NCBI RefSeq assembly: GCF_018417595.1 | Contig: NZ_CP070982.1 | Location: forward strand, 4,763,001 to 4,827,000 | Direction: 5' to 3' | DNA from: Pseudomonas entomophila | GTDB lineage: Bacteria > Pseudomonadota > Gammaproteobacteria > Pseudomonadales > Pseudomonadaceae | Length of the DNA: 64,000 nt | Made by a program: the position numbers and the translations under genes | In this document: positions 33,296 to 41,544 of the stretch, in pieces | How the letters are laid out: each line of letters opens with the position of its first letter | Numbering within the stretch: the first letter of the stretch is position 1 | The notes under the pieces: generated by a model | Seen by the model: the letters and a program-made list of their open reading frames with translations, nothing else | Database searches by the model: none | Told to the model about the DNA's origin: nothing

Positions 33296-34750
33296 TCAAT
33301 CGGCGGTACGGGGCAGGCACAAGGTTACCCGCAACCCACCCTCGCGCAGGTTCAGCAGGCTCACTTCCCCGCCATGGCTATGGGCAATATTGCGCGCGAT
33401 CCCCAACCCCAGCCCATAGCCTTGTTGTTGCCCAGCCAGGCGAAAATGCGGCTCGAACACCTGCTCCAGGCGCTGCTCAGGCACCCCCGGTCCCTGGTCA
33501 TCGACTTGCAGTACGAAACTCTCGGCGCTGTCGAGAATCCGCAGGTGCGCCCGCTCGCCATACTTGATGGCATTGTCGATCAGGTTCCCGATACAGCGAC
33601 GCAGGGCCAGCGACTTGCCCGGATAAGGTGACAAGGCCCTGCCTTCGACGGTGATGCGACCATCGCCTACGTAGGGTTCGGCAAGCATCTCGAGCACCTG
33701 GTTGAGATCGATCGGTTCGATGTTCTCGTGGATATCGGTGTCCTTGACGCATTGCAGCGCGCCCTTGACCAGCAGTTCCAGCTCGTCCAGGTCGCGATTG
33801 AACTTGGCCTGCACCTGCTCATCCTCCAGCAACTCGACCCGCAGGCGCAGGCGCGTGATCGGCGTACGCAGGTCATGGGACACGGCGCTGAACAACTGGG
33901 CGCGCTCGGTCAGGTAACGGCTGATGCGCTCGCGCATGCTGTTGAACGCGCGCCCCACTTCGACCACCTCGCTGCCGCCACCCTCCGCCACTGGCGCCAC
34001 GTCCGCGCCCAGCGACATTTCCCGCGCGGCCCGCGCCAGGCGCTTGAGCGGTCGGCTCTGCCAGTGCACCAGCAAACCGATGAACAACAGCAGCATGGCC
34101 GTGGTAAGGGCGATGAAACCGATCTGCTGGCGCGGCAGGCGTTCGGCTTCGAGGCTGGTATAGGGCTCAGGCAGCAACGAGGCGATATACAACCACTCGC
34201 CTTCGTCCAGGCGGATCTGAGTGACCAGCACCGGCGGATTGAGCGGTTCGAGCGTCAGCGAGTAATGCGCCCATGAGCGCGGCAGTTCATCGAGCTTCAG
34301 CCCGCTGTTGAAGATACGCAGGTCGTCCGGGCTGACGAAGGCCACGGAGATTTCCATCTGCTGCCCCAGGCGCTCGTGCAACACCTGCTGGAAAACGTCG
34401 ATCACCGCCTGCTTGCGCGGGGTGACCGGCAACACCGGCATCTCCAGTGGCTTGACGTTGAGCGAAACGAAGAAGCGTGTGCCGCCCATGCTGCGCAACT
34501 GATCGAGGACCATGGGCCGGTAGCCCACCGGCAGCGAGCGGAAGTAGCTGACACTGGCGCTCATCGAATGGGCCAGGCTGCTGGCGCTGGCACGCAGGCC
34601 CTGCAACTGACTGGCGCGCAGCTGCGCCACCCAGATCAGGCTCGACAGCCCTTGGGCCAGCAGCACCACCAGCAACGTGAGCAGCAGCATGCGCCCCAGC
34701 AGCGAGCGTGGCAGCAGGCGCCAGCGCCGCTCGCTAGGCCGGGCAGACAT
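33296..34750 (-). CDS. gtrS: Sensor histidine kinase GtrS
   Basis: A 484-residue membrane kinase that pairs with GltR to control glucose uptake genes; ligands reported for the P. aeruginosa protein are 2-ketogluconate and 6-phosphogluconate. TM1 is near residues 15-37 and a periplasmic sensor region of about 170 residues follows. TM2 (IALTTAMLLLFIGLLVHW) leads into a HAMP domain. The H-box is SHDLRTP with phospho-acceptor His292. The N-box is NLIDNAIKYG and the G-boxes are DQGPGVPE and GYGLGLGIA. Its start overlaps the gltR 3' end by 17 bases. Confidence 0.93.
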   Translation of the reverse strand: MSARPSERRWRLLPRSLLGRMLLLTLLVVLLAQGLSSLIWVAQLRASQLQGLRASASSLAHSMSASVSYFRSLPVGYRPMVLDQLRSMGGTRFFVSLNVKPLEMPVLPVTPRKQAVIDVFQQVLHERLGQQMEISVAFVSPDDLRIFNSGLKLDELPRSWAHYSLTLEPLNPPVLVTQIRLDEGEWLYIASLLPEPYTSLEAERLPRQQIGFIALTTAMLLLFIGLLVHWQSRPLKRLARAAREMSLGADVAPVAEGGGSEVVEVGRAFNSMRERISRYLTERAQLFSAVSHDLRTPITRLRLRVELLEDEQVQAKFNRDLDELELLVKGALQCVKDTDIHENIEPIDLNQVLEMLAEPYVGDGRITVEGRALSPYPGKSLALRRCIGNLIDNAIKYGERAHLRILDSAESFVLQVDDQGPGVPEQRLEQVFEPHFRLAGQQQGYGLGLGIARNIAHSHGGEVSLLNLREGGLRVTLCLPRTAD

Positions 34751-35456
34751 GGGCCGCCAAAAGGTAGCCGCTGCCGCGCACGGTGCGGATCAATCGCGGG
34801 GGTTTCTCGGTGTCGCGCAGGCGCTGCCGCAGGCGGCTCACCGCCATGTCGACGATGCGGTCCAGGGGCATCGGCTCGCGGCCCCGGGTGGCGTTGCCGA
34901 TGGTGTCGCGGTCAAGGATCTGTTGCGGGTGGTCGAGGAACAGCTTGAGCAGGGCGAAGTCGGCACCGGACAGGATCACCTCCTCGCCGTCGCGGTGGAA
35001 CAGACGGTGGCTGACCATGTCCAGGCGCCAGTCGTCGAAGGCCAGCACCGCGCTGGCCGGCCCGGCCTGGCCGAACTCGGCGCGGCGCAACAAGGCTTTG
35101 ATCCGTGCCTGCAATTCCCGCGGACTGAAGGGTTTGCCGAGGTAGTCGTCGGCACCCAGCTCCAGGCCGATGACCCGGTCCGCTTCGTCGGAGCTGGCGG
35201 TGAGCATGATGATCGGCACCCGAGACAGGCGCGGGTGCTGGCGCACCCAGCGGCACAGGCTGAAGCCGTCCTCGTCGGGTAGCATCACGTCGAGGATCAC
35301 CAGGTCGCAGGGGCTGCTGTCCAGCGCACGGCGAAAGCCCTGGCCGTCGGCTTCGGCGTGCACCTGGAAGCCGGAGCGGGCGAGGTAGGTCTGCAGCAGT
35401 TCACGGATGTCCTGGTCGTCATCGACCATCAGGATCGATTTGCCGGCAGTGGTCAC
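34734..35456 (-). CDS. gltR: Response regulator GltR
   Basis: A 240-residue OmpR-type regulator. The receiver domain has acidic residues Asp12-14, phospho-acceptor Asp56 (LVILDVMLPDEDGF) and the conserved Lys in GKPFSPREL. The C-terminal winged helix includes RIVDMAVSRLRQRL and IRTVRGSGYLLA. In Pseudomonas GltR controls oprB and the glucose transporter; the flanking genes support that role. It is translated just before gtrS with overlap. Confidence 0.94.
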   Translation of the reverse strand: MTTAGKSILMVDDDQDIRELLQTYLARSGFQVHAEADGQGFRRALDSSPCDLVILDVMLPDEDGFSLCRWVRQHPRLSRVPIIMLTASSDEADRVIGLELGADDYLGKPFSPRELQARIKALLRRAEFGQAGPASAVLAFDDWRLDMVSHRLFHRDGEEVILSGADFALLKLFLDHPQQILDRDTIGNATRGREPMPLDRIVDMAVSRLRQRLRDTEKPPRLIRTVRGSGYLLAAHVCPA

Positions 35457-35507
35457 AATGGTCCTTCCTCTTGTCAGCGCAGATCTTCATGTCTGCTGTG
35501 CGGGGCC

Positions 35508-35579
35508 TGTGGGAGCGGGTTTACCCGCGAATGCCGTGGTTGCCTTAGCGACGCTTTCGCGGGTAAACCCGCTCCCACA
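35508..35579. repeat. REP pair between glk and gltR
   Basis: Two inverted units of the GGAGCGGGTTTACCCGCGAA class, with spacer of about 20 bases. Confidence 0.85.
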
Positions 35580-35581
35580 AC

Positions 35582-36538
35582 TCAGTGGTCCAGATCCTGT
35601 TGCAAGGCCACCCCCGCCCCCAGCAACCCGGAAAACTCCGCCGTTACCAGCCACACCGGCACCCCGGCGAAATACCCGCTCATGCAGCCCTTGTCGGCAA
35701 AACTCGCGGCAAAGCCACTGCCCAGGAACAGCTTGGCAAACCGCGGAATCACCCCGCCAACGATATAGACCCCACCTCGAGCCCCCAGGGTGAGCACATT
35801 GTTGCCCGCCACCCGCCCGAGGAACCGGCAGAACTGCTCGATCACCGCCAACGCCCGAGGCTCGCCGGCCAGGGCCGCGTCGGTGATCTGCGCCGGTGTC
35901 TTGTGCGTCGGCGTGGCACCCTCGAGCGCGCAGATGGCCTGGTACAAACGCACCAGCCCACCACCACTGAGCACGGTCTCGGCACTGACATGGCCGATCT
36001 GCCGGTGAATTTCCTGATGGATCGCCGCCTCGCGGGCATTGCCCACCGGCAGGTCGACATGCCCGCCCTCCCCCGGCAACGCCAACCAATGCTCGCCCAG
36101 GCGCAACAGGCTGCCCACACCCAGGCCAGTGCCGGGCCCGATCACCAGCGCCGGGCGCGACGGGTCGGCCTGGCCGGCGCAGACCTCGCGGAACTCACCG
36201 TCGCGCAGCCGGGTCATGCCCAGGGCCATGGCGGAGAAATCGTTGATCAGCAGCAGGCGCTCGACCTGCAGCGTCTGGCAGAAAGCGCTGCGGCTCAAGC
36301 GCCAATGATTGTTGGTGAAGCGGAATTCGTCGCCATCCACCGGCCCGGCCACCGCCAGGCACACCGCCGCCAGGCCGCCACGAGCGATGCCCTGGCTTAA
36401 GAGGTAGGCCTCGATGGCCTGCTCAGGGCTGGTGAAGTCGGCGGTCGCCAGCACCTGGACCGCCTGCAGCTCATTGTCCCGCCACAAGGCGAAACGTGCA
36501 TTGGTACCGCCGATATCGCCGACCAGCAGGGCCTTCAT
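35582..36538 (-). CDS. glk: Glucokinase
   Basis: A 318-residue ROK-unrelated, E. coli Glk-type glucokinase that phosphorylates imported glucose to glucose-6-phosphate. Phosphate-binding motif [16 protein letters not shown] lies at the N-terminus. The catalytic segment is [12 protein letters not shown] and further motifs are [11 protein letters not shown] and [10 protein letters not shown]. It overlaps the edd stop by four bases (ATGA), giving a coupled edd-glk pair. Confidence 0.96.
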   Translation of the reverse strand: MKALLVGDIGGTNARFALWRDNELQAVQVLATADFTSPEQAIEAYLLSQGIARGGLAAVCLAVAGPVDGDEFRFTNNHWRLSRSAFCQTLQVERLLLINDFSAMALGMTRLRDGEFREVCAGQADPSRPALVIGPGTGLGVGSLLRLGEHWLALPGEGGHVDLPVGNAREAAIHQEIHRQIGHVSAETVLSGGGLVRLYQAICALEGATPTHKTPAQITDAALAGEPRALAVIEQFCRFLGRVAGNNVLTLGARGGVYIVGGVIPRFAKLFLGSGFAASFADKGCMSGYFAGVPVWLVTAEFSGLLGAGVALQQDLDH

Positions 36539-38361
36539 TCAAGGTGCTCCAGAGCCGAAGTGAAGGCGCTCGCGCCCTTTTCGGCCGAACTGAACGCCAC
36601 GCGCATGAAGCCGAACAGCTCGCGCCCGCAGCCCAGGTCGTTGCCCTTGGGCGCTTCGGGCAGTTCACGGCTGGCCAGTTCCTCGGCCGACACCATGATC
36701 CGCAGCGTGCCTTCGACACCATCGACCCGCACGATATCACCATCGCGCACCCGCGCCAGCGGGCCACCGTCGAAAGCCTCGGGGCACACATGGATGGCCG
36801 CCGGGATCTTGCCCGAGGCACCGGACATGCGCCCGTCGGTGACCAGCGCCACCTTGTAGCCCCGGTCCTGCAACACGCCGAGGAAGGGGGTGAGCTTGTG
36901 CAGTTCGGGCATGCCGTTGCAGCGTGGTCCCTGGAAGCGCACCACGGCGACGAAGTCTCGCTCCAGCTCGCCGGCCTTGAATGCATCGGCCAGGGATTGC
37001 TGGTCGTGGAACACCCTCGCCGGCGCCTCCACCACCTGGTGCTCGCGCGCCACGGCGGACACCTTCATCACGCCACGGCCCAGGTTGCCCTCCATCACCC
37101 GCAGGCCGCCTTCCGGCGAGAACGGCCGCGCCACCGGGCGCAGGATGCTCTCGTCCAGGCTATCCTTCGGCCCCTCGCGCCAGACCAGCTGGCCATCCTC
37201 GAGGAACGGCTCCTGGGTGTAGCGGCGCAGGCCATGCCCGGCCACGGTGTTGACGTCCTCGTGCAGCAGGCCCGCGTCGAGCAGTTCGCGGATGAGGAAA
37301 GCCATGCCGCCCGAGGCCTGGAAATGGTTGATGTCGGCCTTGCCGTTCGGATAGACGTGGGACAGGGTCGGCACCACTTCGGAGAGGTCCGCCATGTCCT
37401 GCCAGGTCAGCTGGATGCCAGCGGCCTGGGCGATGGCCGGAATATGCAGGGTGTGGTTGGTCGAGCCGCCGGTGGCGTGCAGGGCGACGATCGAGTTGAC
37501 CAGCGCCTTCTCGTCGACGATCTGGCCGATCGGCATGAAGTTGCCGCTGGCCTTGGTCATGCGCGTGACCTGCCGCGCAGCCTCGGCGGTGAGGGCGTCG
37601 CGCAGCGGCGTGTAAGGGTTGACGAACGAGGCGCCGGGCAGGTGCAGGCCCATCACTTCCATCACCAGCTGGTTGGTGTTGGCGGTGCCGTAGAAGGTGC
37701 AGGTGCCCGGGCCGTGGTAGCTCTTCATCTCCGACTCGAGCAGTTGCTCGCGGGTGGCCTTGCCCTCGGCGTAGCGCTGGCGCACGTCGGCCTTCTCCTT
37801 GTTGGAGATCCCCGAGACCATCGGCCCACCTGGCACGAAGACGGTTGGCAAATGGCCGAAGCGCAGCGCGCCCATCATCAGGCCGGGGACGATCTTGTCG
37901 CAGATGCCCAGCATCAGCGCGGCGTCGAACATGTTGTGCGACAGGGCGATGGCGGTGGACATGGCGATCACCTCGCGGCTGGCAATGGCCAGCTCCATGC
38001 CTGGCTCACCCTGGGTGACGCCATCGCACATGGCCGGCACGCCACCGGCGAACTGGCCCACCGAGCCGATGTCGCGCAAGGCCTGCTTGATCTGTTCGGG
38101 GAAGTGTTGATACGGCTGGTGCGCCGAGAGCATGTCGTTGTACGCCGAGACGATGGCCACGTTGGCGGCGTTCATCAGACGCAGGGTCTGCTTGTCCTCA
38201 CCGCCGCAACCGGCCACGCCATGGGCGAAGTTGGCGCACTGCAGGCTGGCGCGCATGGGTCCGTCACTGGCCGCGCCGCGGATCAGCTCAAGGTAGCGTT
38301 CACGGGTGCGGCGGCTGCGGGCGATCAGCCGTTCGGTGACCTCAAGGATGCGCGGGTGCAT
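36535..38361 (-). CDS. edd: 6-phosphogluconate dehydratase
   Basis: A 608-residue IlvD/Edd-family iron-sulfur dehydratase that converts 6-phosphogluconate to KDPG. Cluster-binding cysteines are plausible in [17 protein letters not shown] and the later [11 protein letters not shown] region. The [17 protein letters not shown] segment is diagnostic. It is first of the edd-glk pair and is transcribed away from gap; a HexR-type site lies about 125 bases upstream. Confidence 0.97.
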   Translation of the reverse strand: MHPRILEVTERLIARSRRTRERYLELIRGAASDGPMRASLQCANFAHGVAGCGGEDKQTLRLMNAANVAIVSAYNDMLSAHQPYQHFPEQIKQALRDIGSVGQFAGGVPAMCDGVTQGEPGMELAIASREVIAMSTAIALSHNMFDAALMLGICDKIVPGLMMGALRFGHLPTVFVPGGPMVSGISNKEKADVRQRYAEGKATREQLLESEMKSYHGPGTCTFYGTANTNQLVMEVMGLHLPGASFVNPYTPLRDALTAEAARQVTRMTKASGNFMPIGQIVDEKALVNSIVALHATGGSTNHTLHIPAIAQAAGIQLTWQDMADLSEVVPTLSHVYPNGKADINHFQASGGMAFLIRELLDAGLLHEDVNTVAGHGLRRYTQEPFLEDGQLVWREGPKDSLDESILRPVARPFSPEGGLRVMEGNLGRGVMKVSAVAREHQVVEAPARVFHDQQSLADAFKAGELERDFVAVVRFQGPRCNGMPELHKLTPFLGVLQDRGYKVALVTDGRMSGASGKIPAAIHVCPEAFDGGPLARVRDGDIVRVDGVEGTLRIMVSAEELASRELPEAPKGNDLGCGRELFGFMRVAFSSAEKGASAFTSALEHLE

Positions 38362-38484
38362 GTACTGGACTCCAGGCTAACGGTAAGGGCGGTCTCACCG
38401 GGCATTTTCCCTCCAAACGATTGCGGCCTAGGCTCTAGAGAGAGGTGCCTGGCGTGTTCGAAGAGGGGCTGACCCGACCACTCG

Positions 38485-38500
38485 TTGTATGTTTAAACAA
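38485..38500. promoter_or_regulatory. HexR-type operator (edd side)
   Basis: TTGT-ATGTTTAA-ACAA is a perfect TTGT-N8-ACAA site in the edd-gap intergenic region, nearer edd. P. putida HexR is known to control both promoters here. Confidence 0.7.
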
Positions 38501-38547
38501 AATACTGCCAGCAAAAAGGCTTGTTTTCTATCACTCGATGAATAATC

Positions 38548-38562
38548 TTGTAATTCCAACAA
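38548..38562. promoter_or_regulatory. HexR-type operator (gap side)
   Basis: TTGT-AATTCCA-ACAA is a perfect TTGT-N7-ACAA site about 65 bases upstream of the gap start codon. An AACAACAA CA motif overlaps its right end. Confidence 0.7.
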
Positions 38563-38627
38563 CAAAACCGTTTCAGTGAAGCTACTCTTTGTGCCACAGG
38601 CTTCACCTGACTGCCAGAGGTAACGCC

Positions 38628-39629
38628 ATGACCCTTCGCATCGCCATCAACGGCTTCGGTCGCATCGGACGCAACATCCTGCGTGCACTCTACACGCACG
38701 GCTACCGTCAGGACCTGCAGGTCGTCGCCATCAACGACCTGGGCGACAGCGCGATGAACGCCCACCTGCTCAAGTTCGACAGTGTCCACGGCACCTTCGA
38801 CGCCACGGTCGAATCCGACCATGAAAGCCTCACCGTCAACGGCGACCGCATCGCCGTCAGTGCCATCCGCAACCCCGCCGAGCTGCCCTGGAAAGCCCTG
38901 GCCGTCGACGTGGTGTTCGAATGCACCGGGCTGTTCACCGAGCGCGCCAAGGCTGCCGCGCACCTGGCCGCGGGGGCCAGCAAGGTGATCGTCAGCGCGC
39001 CGGCCAAGGGCGCCGACGCCACCGTGGTGTACGGGGTCAACCACGACGTGCTGCGCGCCTCGCACCAGGTCATCTCCAACGCCTCCTGCACCACCAACTG
39101 CCTGGCGCCGATCGCCCAGGTGCTGCACCGCGAGTTCGGCATCGAGCAGGGGTTGATGACCACCATCCACGCCTACACCAACGACCAGGTGCTCACCGAC
39201 GTCTACCACACCGACCCGTACCGCGCGCGCTCGGCCACCCAGTCGATGATCCCGAGCAAGACCGGCGCCGCCGAGGCCGTGGGCCTGGTGCTGCCGGAGC
39301 TGGCCGGCAAGCTGACGGGCATGGCGGTACGGGTGCCGGTGATCAACGTGTCGCTGGTCGACCTCACCGTCAACCTCAAGCGCGAGGTGACGGCCGAGGA
39401 GGTGAACCAGGTGTTCCTCGAAGCCAGCCGCCACTCCCGCGTGCTGGGCTATAACGCCCTGCCGCTGGTGTCGTGCGATTTCAACCACAACCCGCTGTCG
39501 TCGATCTTCGACGCCAACCACACCCGCGCCAATGGCCGCATGCTCAAGGTGCTGGCCTGGTACGACAACGAGTGGGGCTTCTCCAACCGCATGCTGGACA
39601 ACTGCCTGGCGTTGTTCAACGCGAAGTAA
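38628..39629 (+). CDS. gap: Glyceraldehyde-3-phosphate dehydrogenase
   Basis: A 333-residue type I GAPDH that processes the glyceraldehyde-3-phosphate made by Eda. The Rossmann motif [10 protein letters not shown] is followed by active-site [11 protein letters not shown] with catalytic Cys near residue 155. The partner His is in TIHAYTNDQ, and [12 protein letters not shown] lies at the C-terminus. ATG 38628 follows AGAGG; earlier in-frame starts lack a ribosome site. Divergent from edd with HexR sites between. Confidence 0.97.
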   Translation: MTLRIAINGFGRIGRNILRALYTHGYRQDLQVVAINDLGDSAMNAHLLKFDSVHGTFDATVESDHESLTVNGDRIAVSAIRNPAELPWKALAVDVVFECTGLFTERAKAAAHLAAGASKVIVSAPAKGADATVVYGVNHDVLRASHQVISNASCTTNCLAPIAQVLHREFGIEQGLMTTIHAYTNDQVLTDVYHTDPYRARSATQSMIPSKTGAAEAVGLVLPELAGKLTGMAVRVPVINVSLVDLTVNLKREVTAEEVNQVFLEASRHSRVLGYNALPLVSCDFNHNPLSSIFDANHTRANGRMLKVLAWYDNEWGFSNRMLDNCLALFNAK

Positions 39630-39655
39630 CCCTCGACCCCAAGGCCGCGCTGAAC

Positions 39656-39742
39656 CTGTAGGAGCGGCTTCAGCCGCGATCACCCGCAAGGCGGGTACCA
39701 GACACCGCGATGCCTGCATCGCGGCTGAAGCCGCTCCTACAG
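39656..39742. repeat. REP pair after gap
   Basis: Two inverted GGAGCGGCTTCAGCCGCGAT units with a CACCCGC-type spacer hairpin. Confidence 0.85.
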
Positions 39743-39791
39743 CGCCCTGTGCGACATCCCCAGTCTTTACCTCCTCATGACATTTCCCCAC

Positions 39792-39823
39792 TTGACCTGA
39801 AGCATGGATGATACGCATTATCA
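39792..39823 (+). promoter_or_regulatory. Fur box overlapping the ECF sigma gene promoter
   Basis: TGATACGCATTATCA (39809-39823) matches the 7-1-7 Fur core TGATAAT-N-ATTATCA at 12 of 14 positions. A TTGACC (39792-39797) lies upstream, with a CATTAT-type -10 about 18 bases on, inside the box. Fur bound with iron would block this promoter. Confidence 0.7.
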
Positions 39824-39850
39824 TTCACCCCAAAGCGGTCAGGTTTCCCC

Positions 39851-40363
39851 GTGAGTCAGTCCCGGTTCAACTCAGTCTTCCTCAACCAGCGCCTCACCCT
39901 GCTGCGCACCCTGCAGCGCATGGTGGGCAACCCCAGCACCGCCGAGGATTTGCTGCAGGAAACCTACCTGCGGGTTACCCGCGCCCTGGGCGAACGTCCC
40001 ATCGAGCACCTGGAACCCTTTGTCTTCCAGACCGCCCGCAACCTCGCCCTGGACCATCTGCGCGCCCGCCGGGTACAGGCCCGCACGCTGATCGACGATG
40101 TCCCCGACCAGGTCCTGCACAACGTCGCCGCCCCCGCAGGCAGCAGTGAAGATGCCGCCCATGCCGAGCAGTTGCTCAAGCACCTGAGTGTCAGCCTCGG
40201 CCAGTTGACCGAGCGCCAGCAGCGCATCTTCATCCTCAGCCGCCTGCACGGCGCCAGCTACCTGGAGATCGCCGAGCAACTGGACGTCTCGGCCAGCACG
40301 GTGCAGAAAGAACTGAAACTGATCATGGCCATCTGCATGGGCGTGGCCGACCGGCACCAGTGA
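39851..40363 (+). CDS. FecI-like ECF sigma factor (heme/iron-starvation type)
   Basis: A 170-residue ECF sigma factor of the iron-starvation group, starting at GTG 39851. Region 2 is recognisable in LLQETYLRVTRAL and FVFQTARNLALDHLRARR. Region 4 is in LTERQQRIFILSRLHGASYLEIAEQLDVSASTVQKELKLIM. It is followed by a FecR-like protein, a TonB receptor and a heme oxygenase, the layout of HasI-type heme-signalling systems. A Fur box precedes it. Expected targets are the promoter-like elements at 41427 and 44317. Confidence 0.93.
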   Translation: MSQSRFNSVFLNQRLTLLRTLQRMVGNPSTAEDLLQETYLRVTRALGERPIEHLEPFVFQTARNLALDHLRARRVQARTLIDDVPDQVLHNVAAPAGSSEDAAHAEQLLKHLSVSLGQLTERQQRIFILSRLHGASYLEIAEQLDVSASTVQKELKLIMAICMGVADRHQ

Positions 40364-40456
40364 CAGCACCGCTCGCCAGGCCACCCGCGCAAAGCCCTTG
40401 CCATGTATCGGGTCTGCACTGATCATGCGCAAAAAAGCCCGCCGCAAGGACCCTCC

Positions 40457-41419
40457 GTGACCCACCAGCCCTCCCCTCGCCCGACCACCGCCGCGCCTGA
40501 CGCCCGCGCCCGTGCCCGCGCAGAGGCGATGGACTGGCTGATCCGCCTGCAGTGTGCCGACGAAAGCGACACCCAGGCCTTCGAGCTGTGGCTCGGTGCC
40601 GAGCCGGAAAACGCCGAGGCTTACGTTGAGGCCGAGGCGCTGTGGAACGGCGCGCCGCTGCGCCAGGCCGCCGGCCAGTTGCACCAACAGCGCCGCCGCA
40701 CCGTCGGCGGGCGCCTGCGCCGCCATTGGAAGCCCCTGGCCACCGCCGCCATGCTGCTGGTCGGGTTGTTCACTTTCGGCAACCTGCCGGTGCGCCTGCT
40801 CGCCGACCACCTGACCGTGGTCGGCGAGCGCCAGCGCCTGCAATTGGACGATGGCGCCAGGGTCTTGCTCAACACCAACTCGGCCTTCGCCAGTGATGTA
40901 CGCGACGGGCGCCAGGTGGCCCGCCTGCTGCAGGGCGAGGCGTACTTCCAGGTGTCCGATGGCGGCCAGCCCGCACTGGAAGTGCAGGCCGGTCCGTTGC
41001 GCGCCAGCGTGCGCGACACCGACTTCGCCGTGCGTTATCTCGACGGCCAGGCCCAGGTACGCGTGCAACGCGGCGATGTCGACTTGCAGGCGGCCAGCGA
41101 CCAGCGCATCCGCCTCAGCGCCGGCGACAGCATCAGCGTCGGCCCCGACGGCTTCGGCCAGCGCCAGCGCCCGGACCTGCGCAAGGAGCTGGCCTGGATC
41201 GAGGGGCGCCTGGTGTTCGAGAACTGCCCACTGAGCCAGGTGCTGGCCGAAGTGCGCCGCTACTACCCCGGCTGGATCATCAACCACAACGAACGCCTCG
41301 AACAGGTCGCCGTCACCGGCAACTACCGCCTCGACCAACCCCTGGAAACCCTGCGCGCCCTCGCCCATATCACCTCGGCGCAGCTGCACGAATACCCCGC
41401 GCTGGTGATTCTCAACTGA
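40457..41419 (+). CDS. FecR-like anti-sigma regulator
   Basis: A 320-residue single-pass inner membrane regulator. The N-terminal cytoplasmic domain (DUF4880-like, MDWLIRLQCADESDTQAFELWL) would hold the sigma factor. A membrane segment lies about residues 92-112. The periplasmic FecR domain (LDDGARVLLNTNSAFASDV...RLLQGEAYFQV) would contact the receptor signalling domain. GTG 40457 is chosen because AAGGA lies directly upstream. It is cotranscribed with the sigma gene in the usual order. Confidence 0.9.
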   Translation: MTHQPSPRPTTAAPDARARARAEAMDWLIRLQCADESDTQAFELWLGAEPENAEAYVEAEALWNGAPLRQAAGQLHQQRRRTVGGRLRRHWKPLATAAMLLVGLFTFGNLPVRLLADHLTVVGERQRLQLDDGARVLLNTNSAFASDVRDGRQVARLLQGEAYFQVSDGGQPALEVQAGPLRASVRDTDFAVRYLDGQAQVRVQRGDVDLQAASDQRIRLSAGDSISVGPDGFGQRQRPDLRKELAWIEGRLVFENCPLSQVLAEVRRYYPGWIINHNERLEQVAVTGNYRLDQPLETLRALAHITSAQLHEYPALVILN

Positions 41420-41426
41420 CCTGAAA

Positions 41427-41463
41427 GTTTTTTTACGCGATCGCCCTCCCTCGCCCGTCTCGT
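41427..41463 (+). promoter_or_regulatory. ECF-type promoter of the heme receptor gene
   Basis: GTTTTTTTAC (41427-41436), 19 bases, then CGTCTCGT (41456-41463). The same two blocks with identical spacing occur before the heme oxygenase gene (44317). CGT near -10 is usual for iron-starvation ECF sigma factors, so the local sigma factor is the likely user. Confidence 0.6.
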
Positions 41464-41481
41464 TATAGCCAATACGATTGA

Positions 41482-41501
41482 TTCTCGTTCCAAAACGAGA
41501 A
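41482..41501. promoter_or_regulatory. Perfect inverted repeat upstream of the receptor gene
   Basis: TTCTCGTT-CCAA-AACGAGAA, an 8-bp perfect inverted repeat between the ECF-type promoter and the receptor ATG. GATTGATTCTCGTT at its left edge resembles a degenerate Fur site. It could be an operator or a 5' UTR hairpin. Confidence 0.4.
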
Positions 41502-41544
41502 CAGCCACTGCCTATAACCCTTCGCGCGACAGGGAGCGCTTTCG

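Noticed and set aside
40403..40456. Upstream ATG start for the FecR-like gene
   Set aside because: The extra 18 residues do not resemble the family, and AAGGA precedes GTG 40457.
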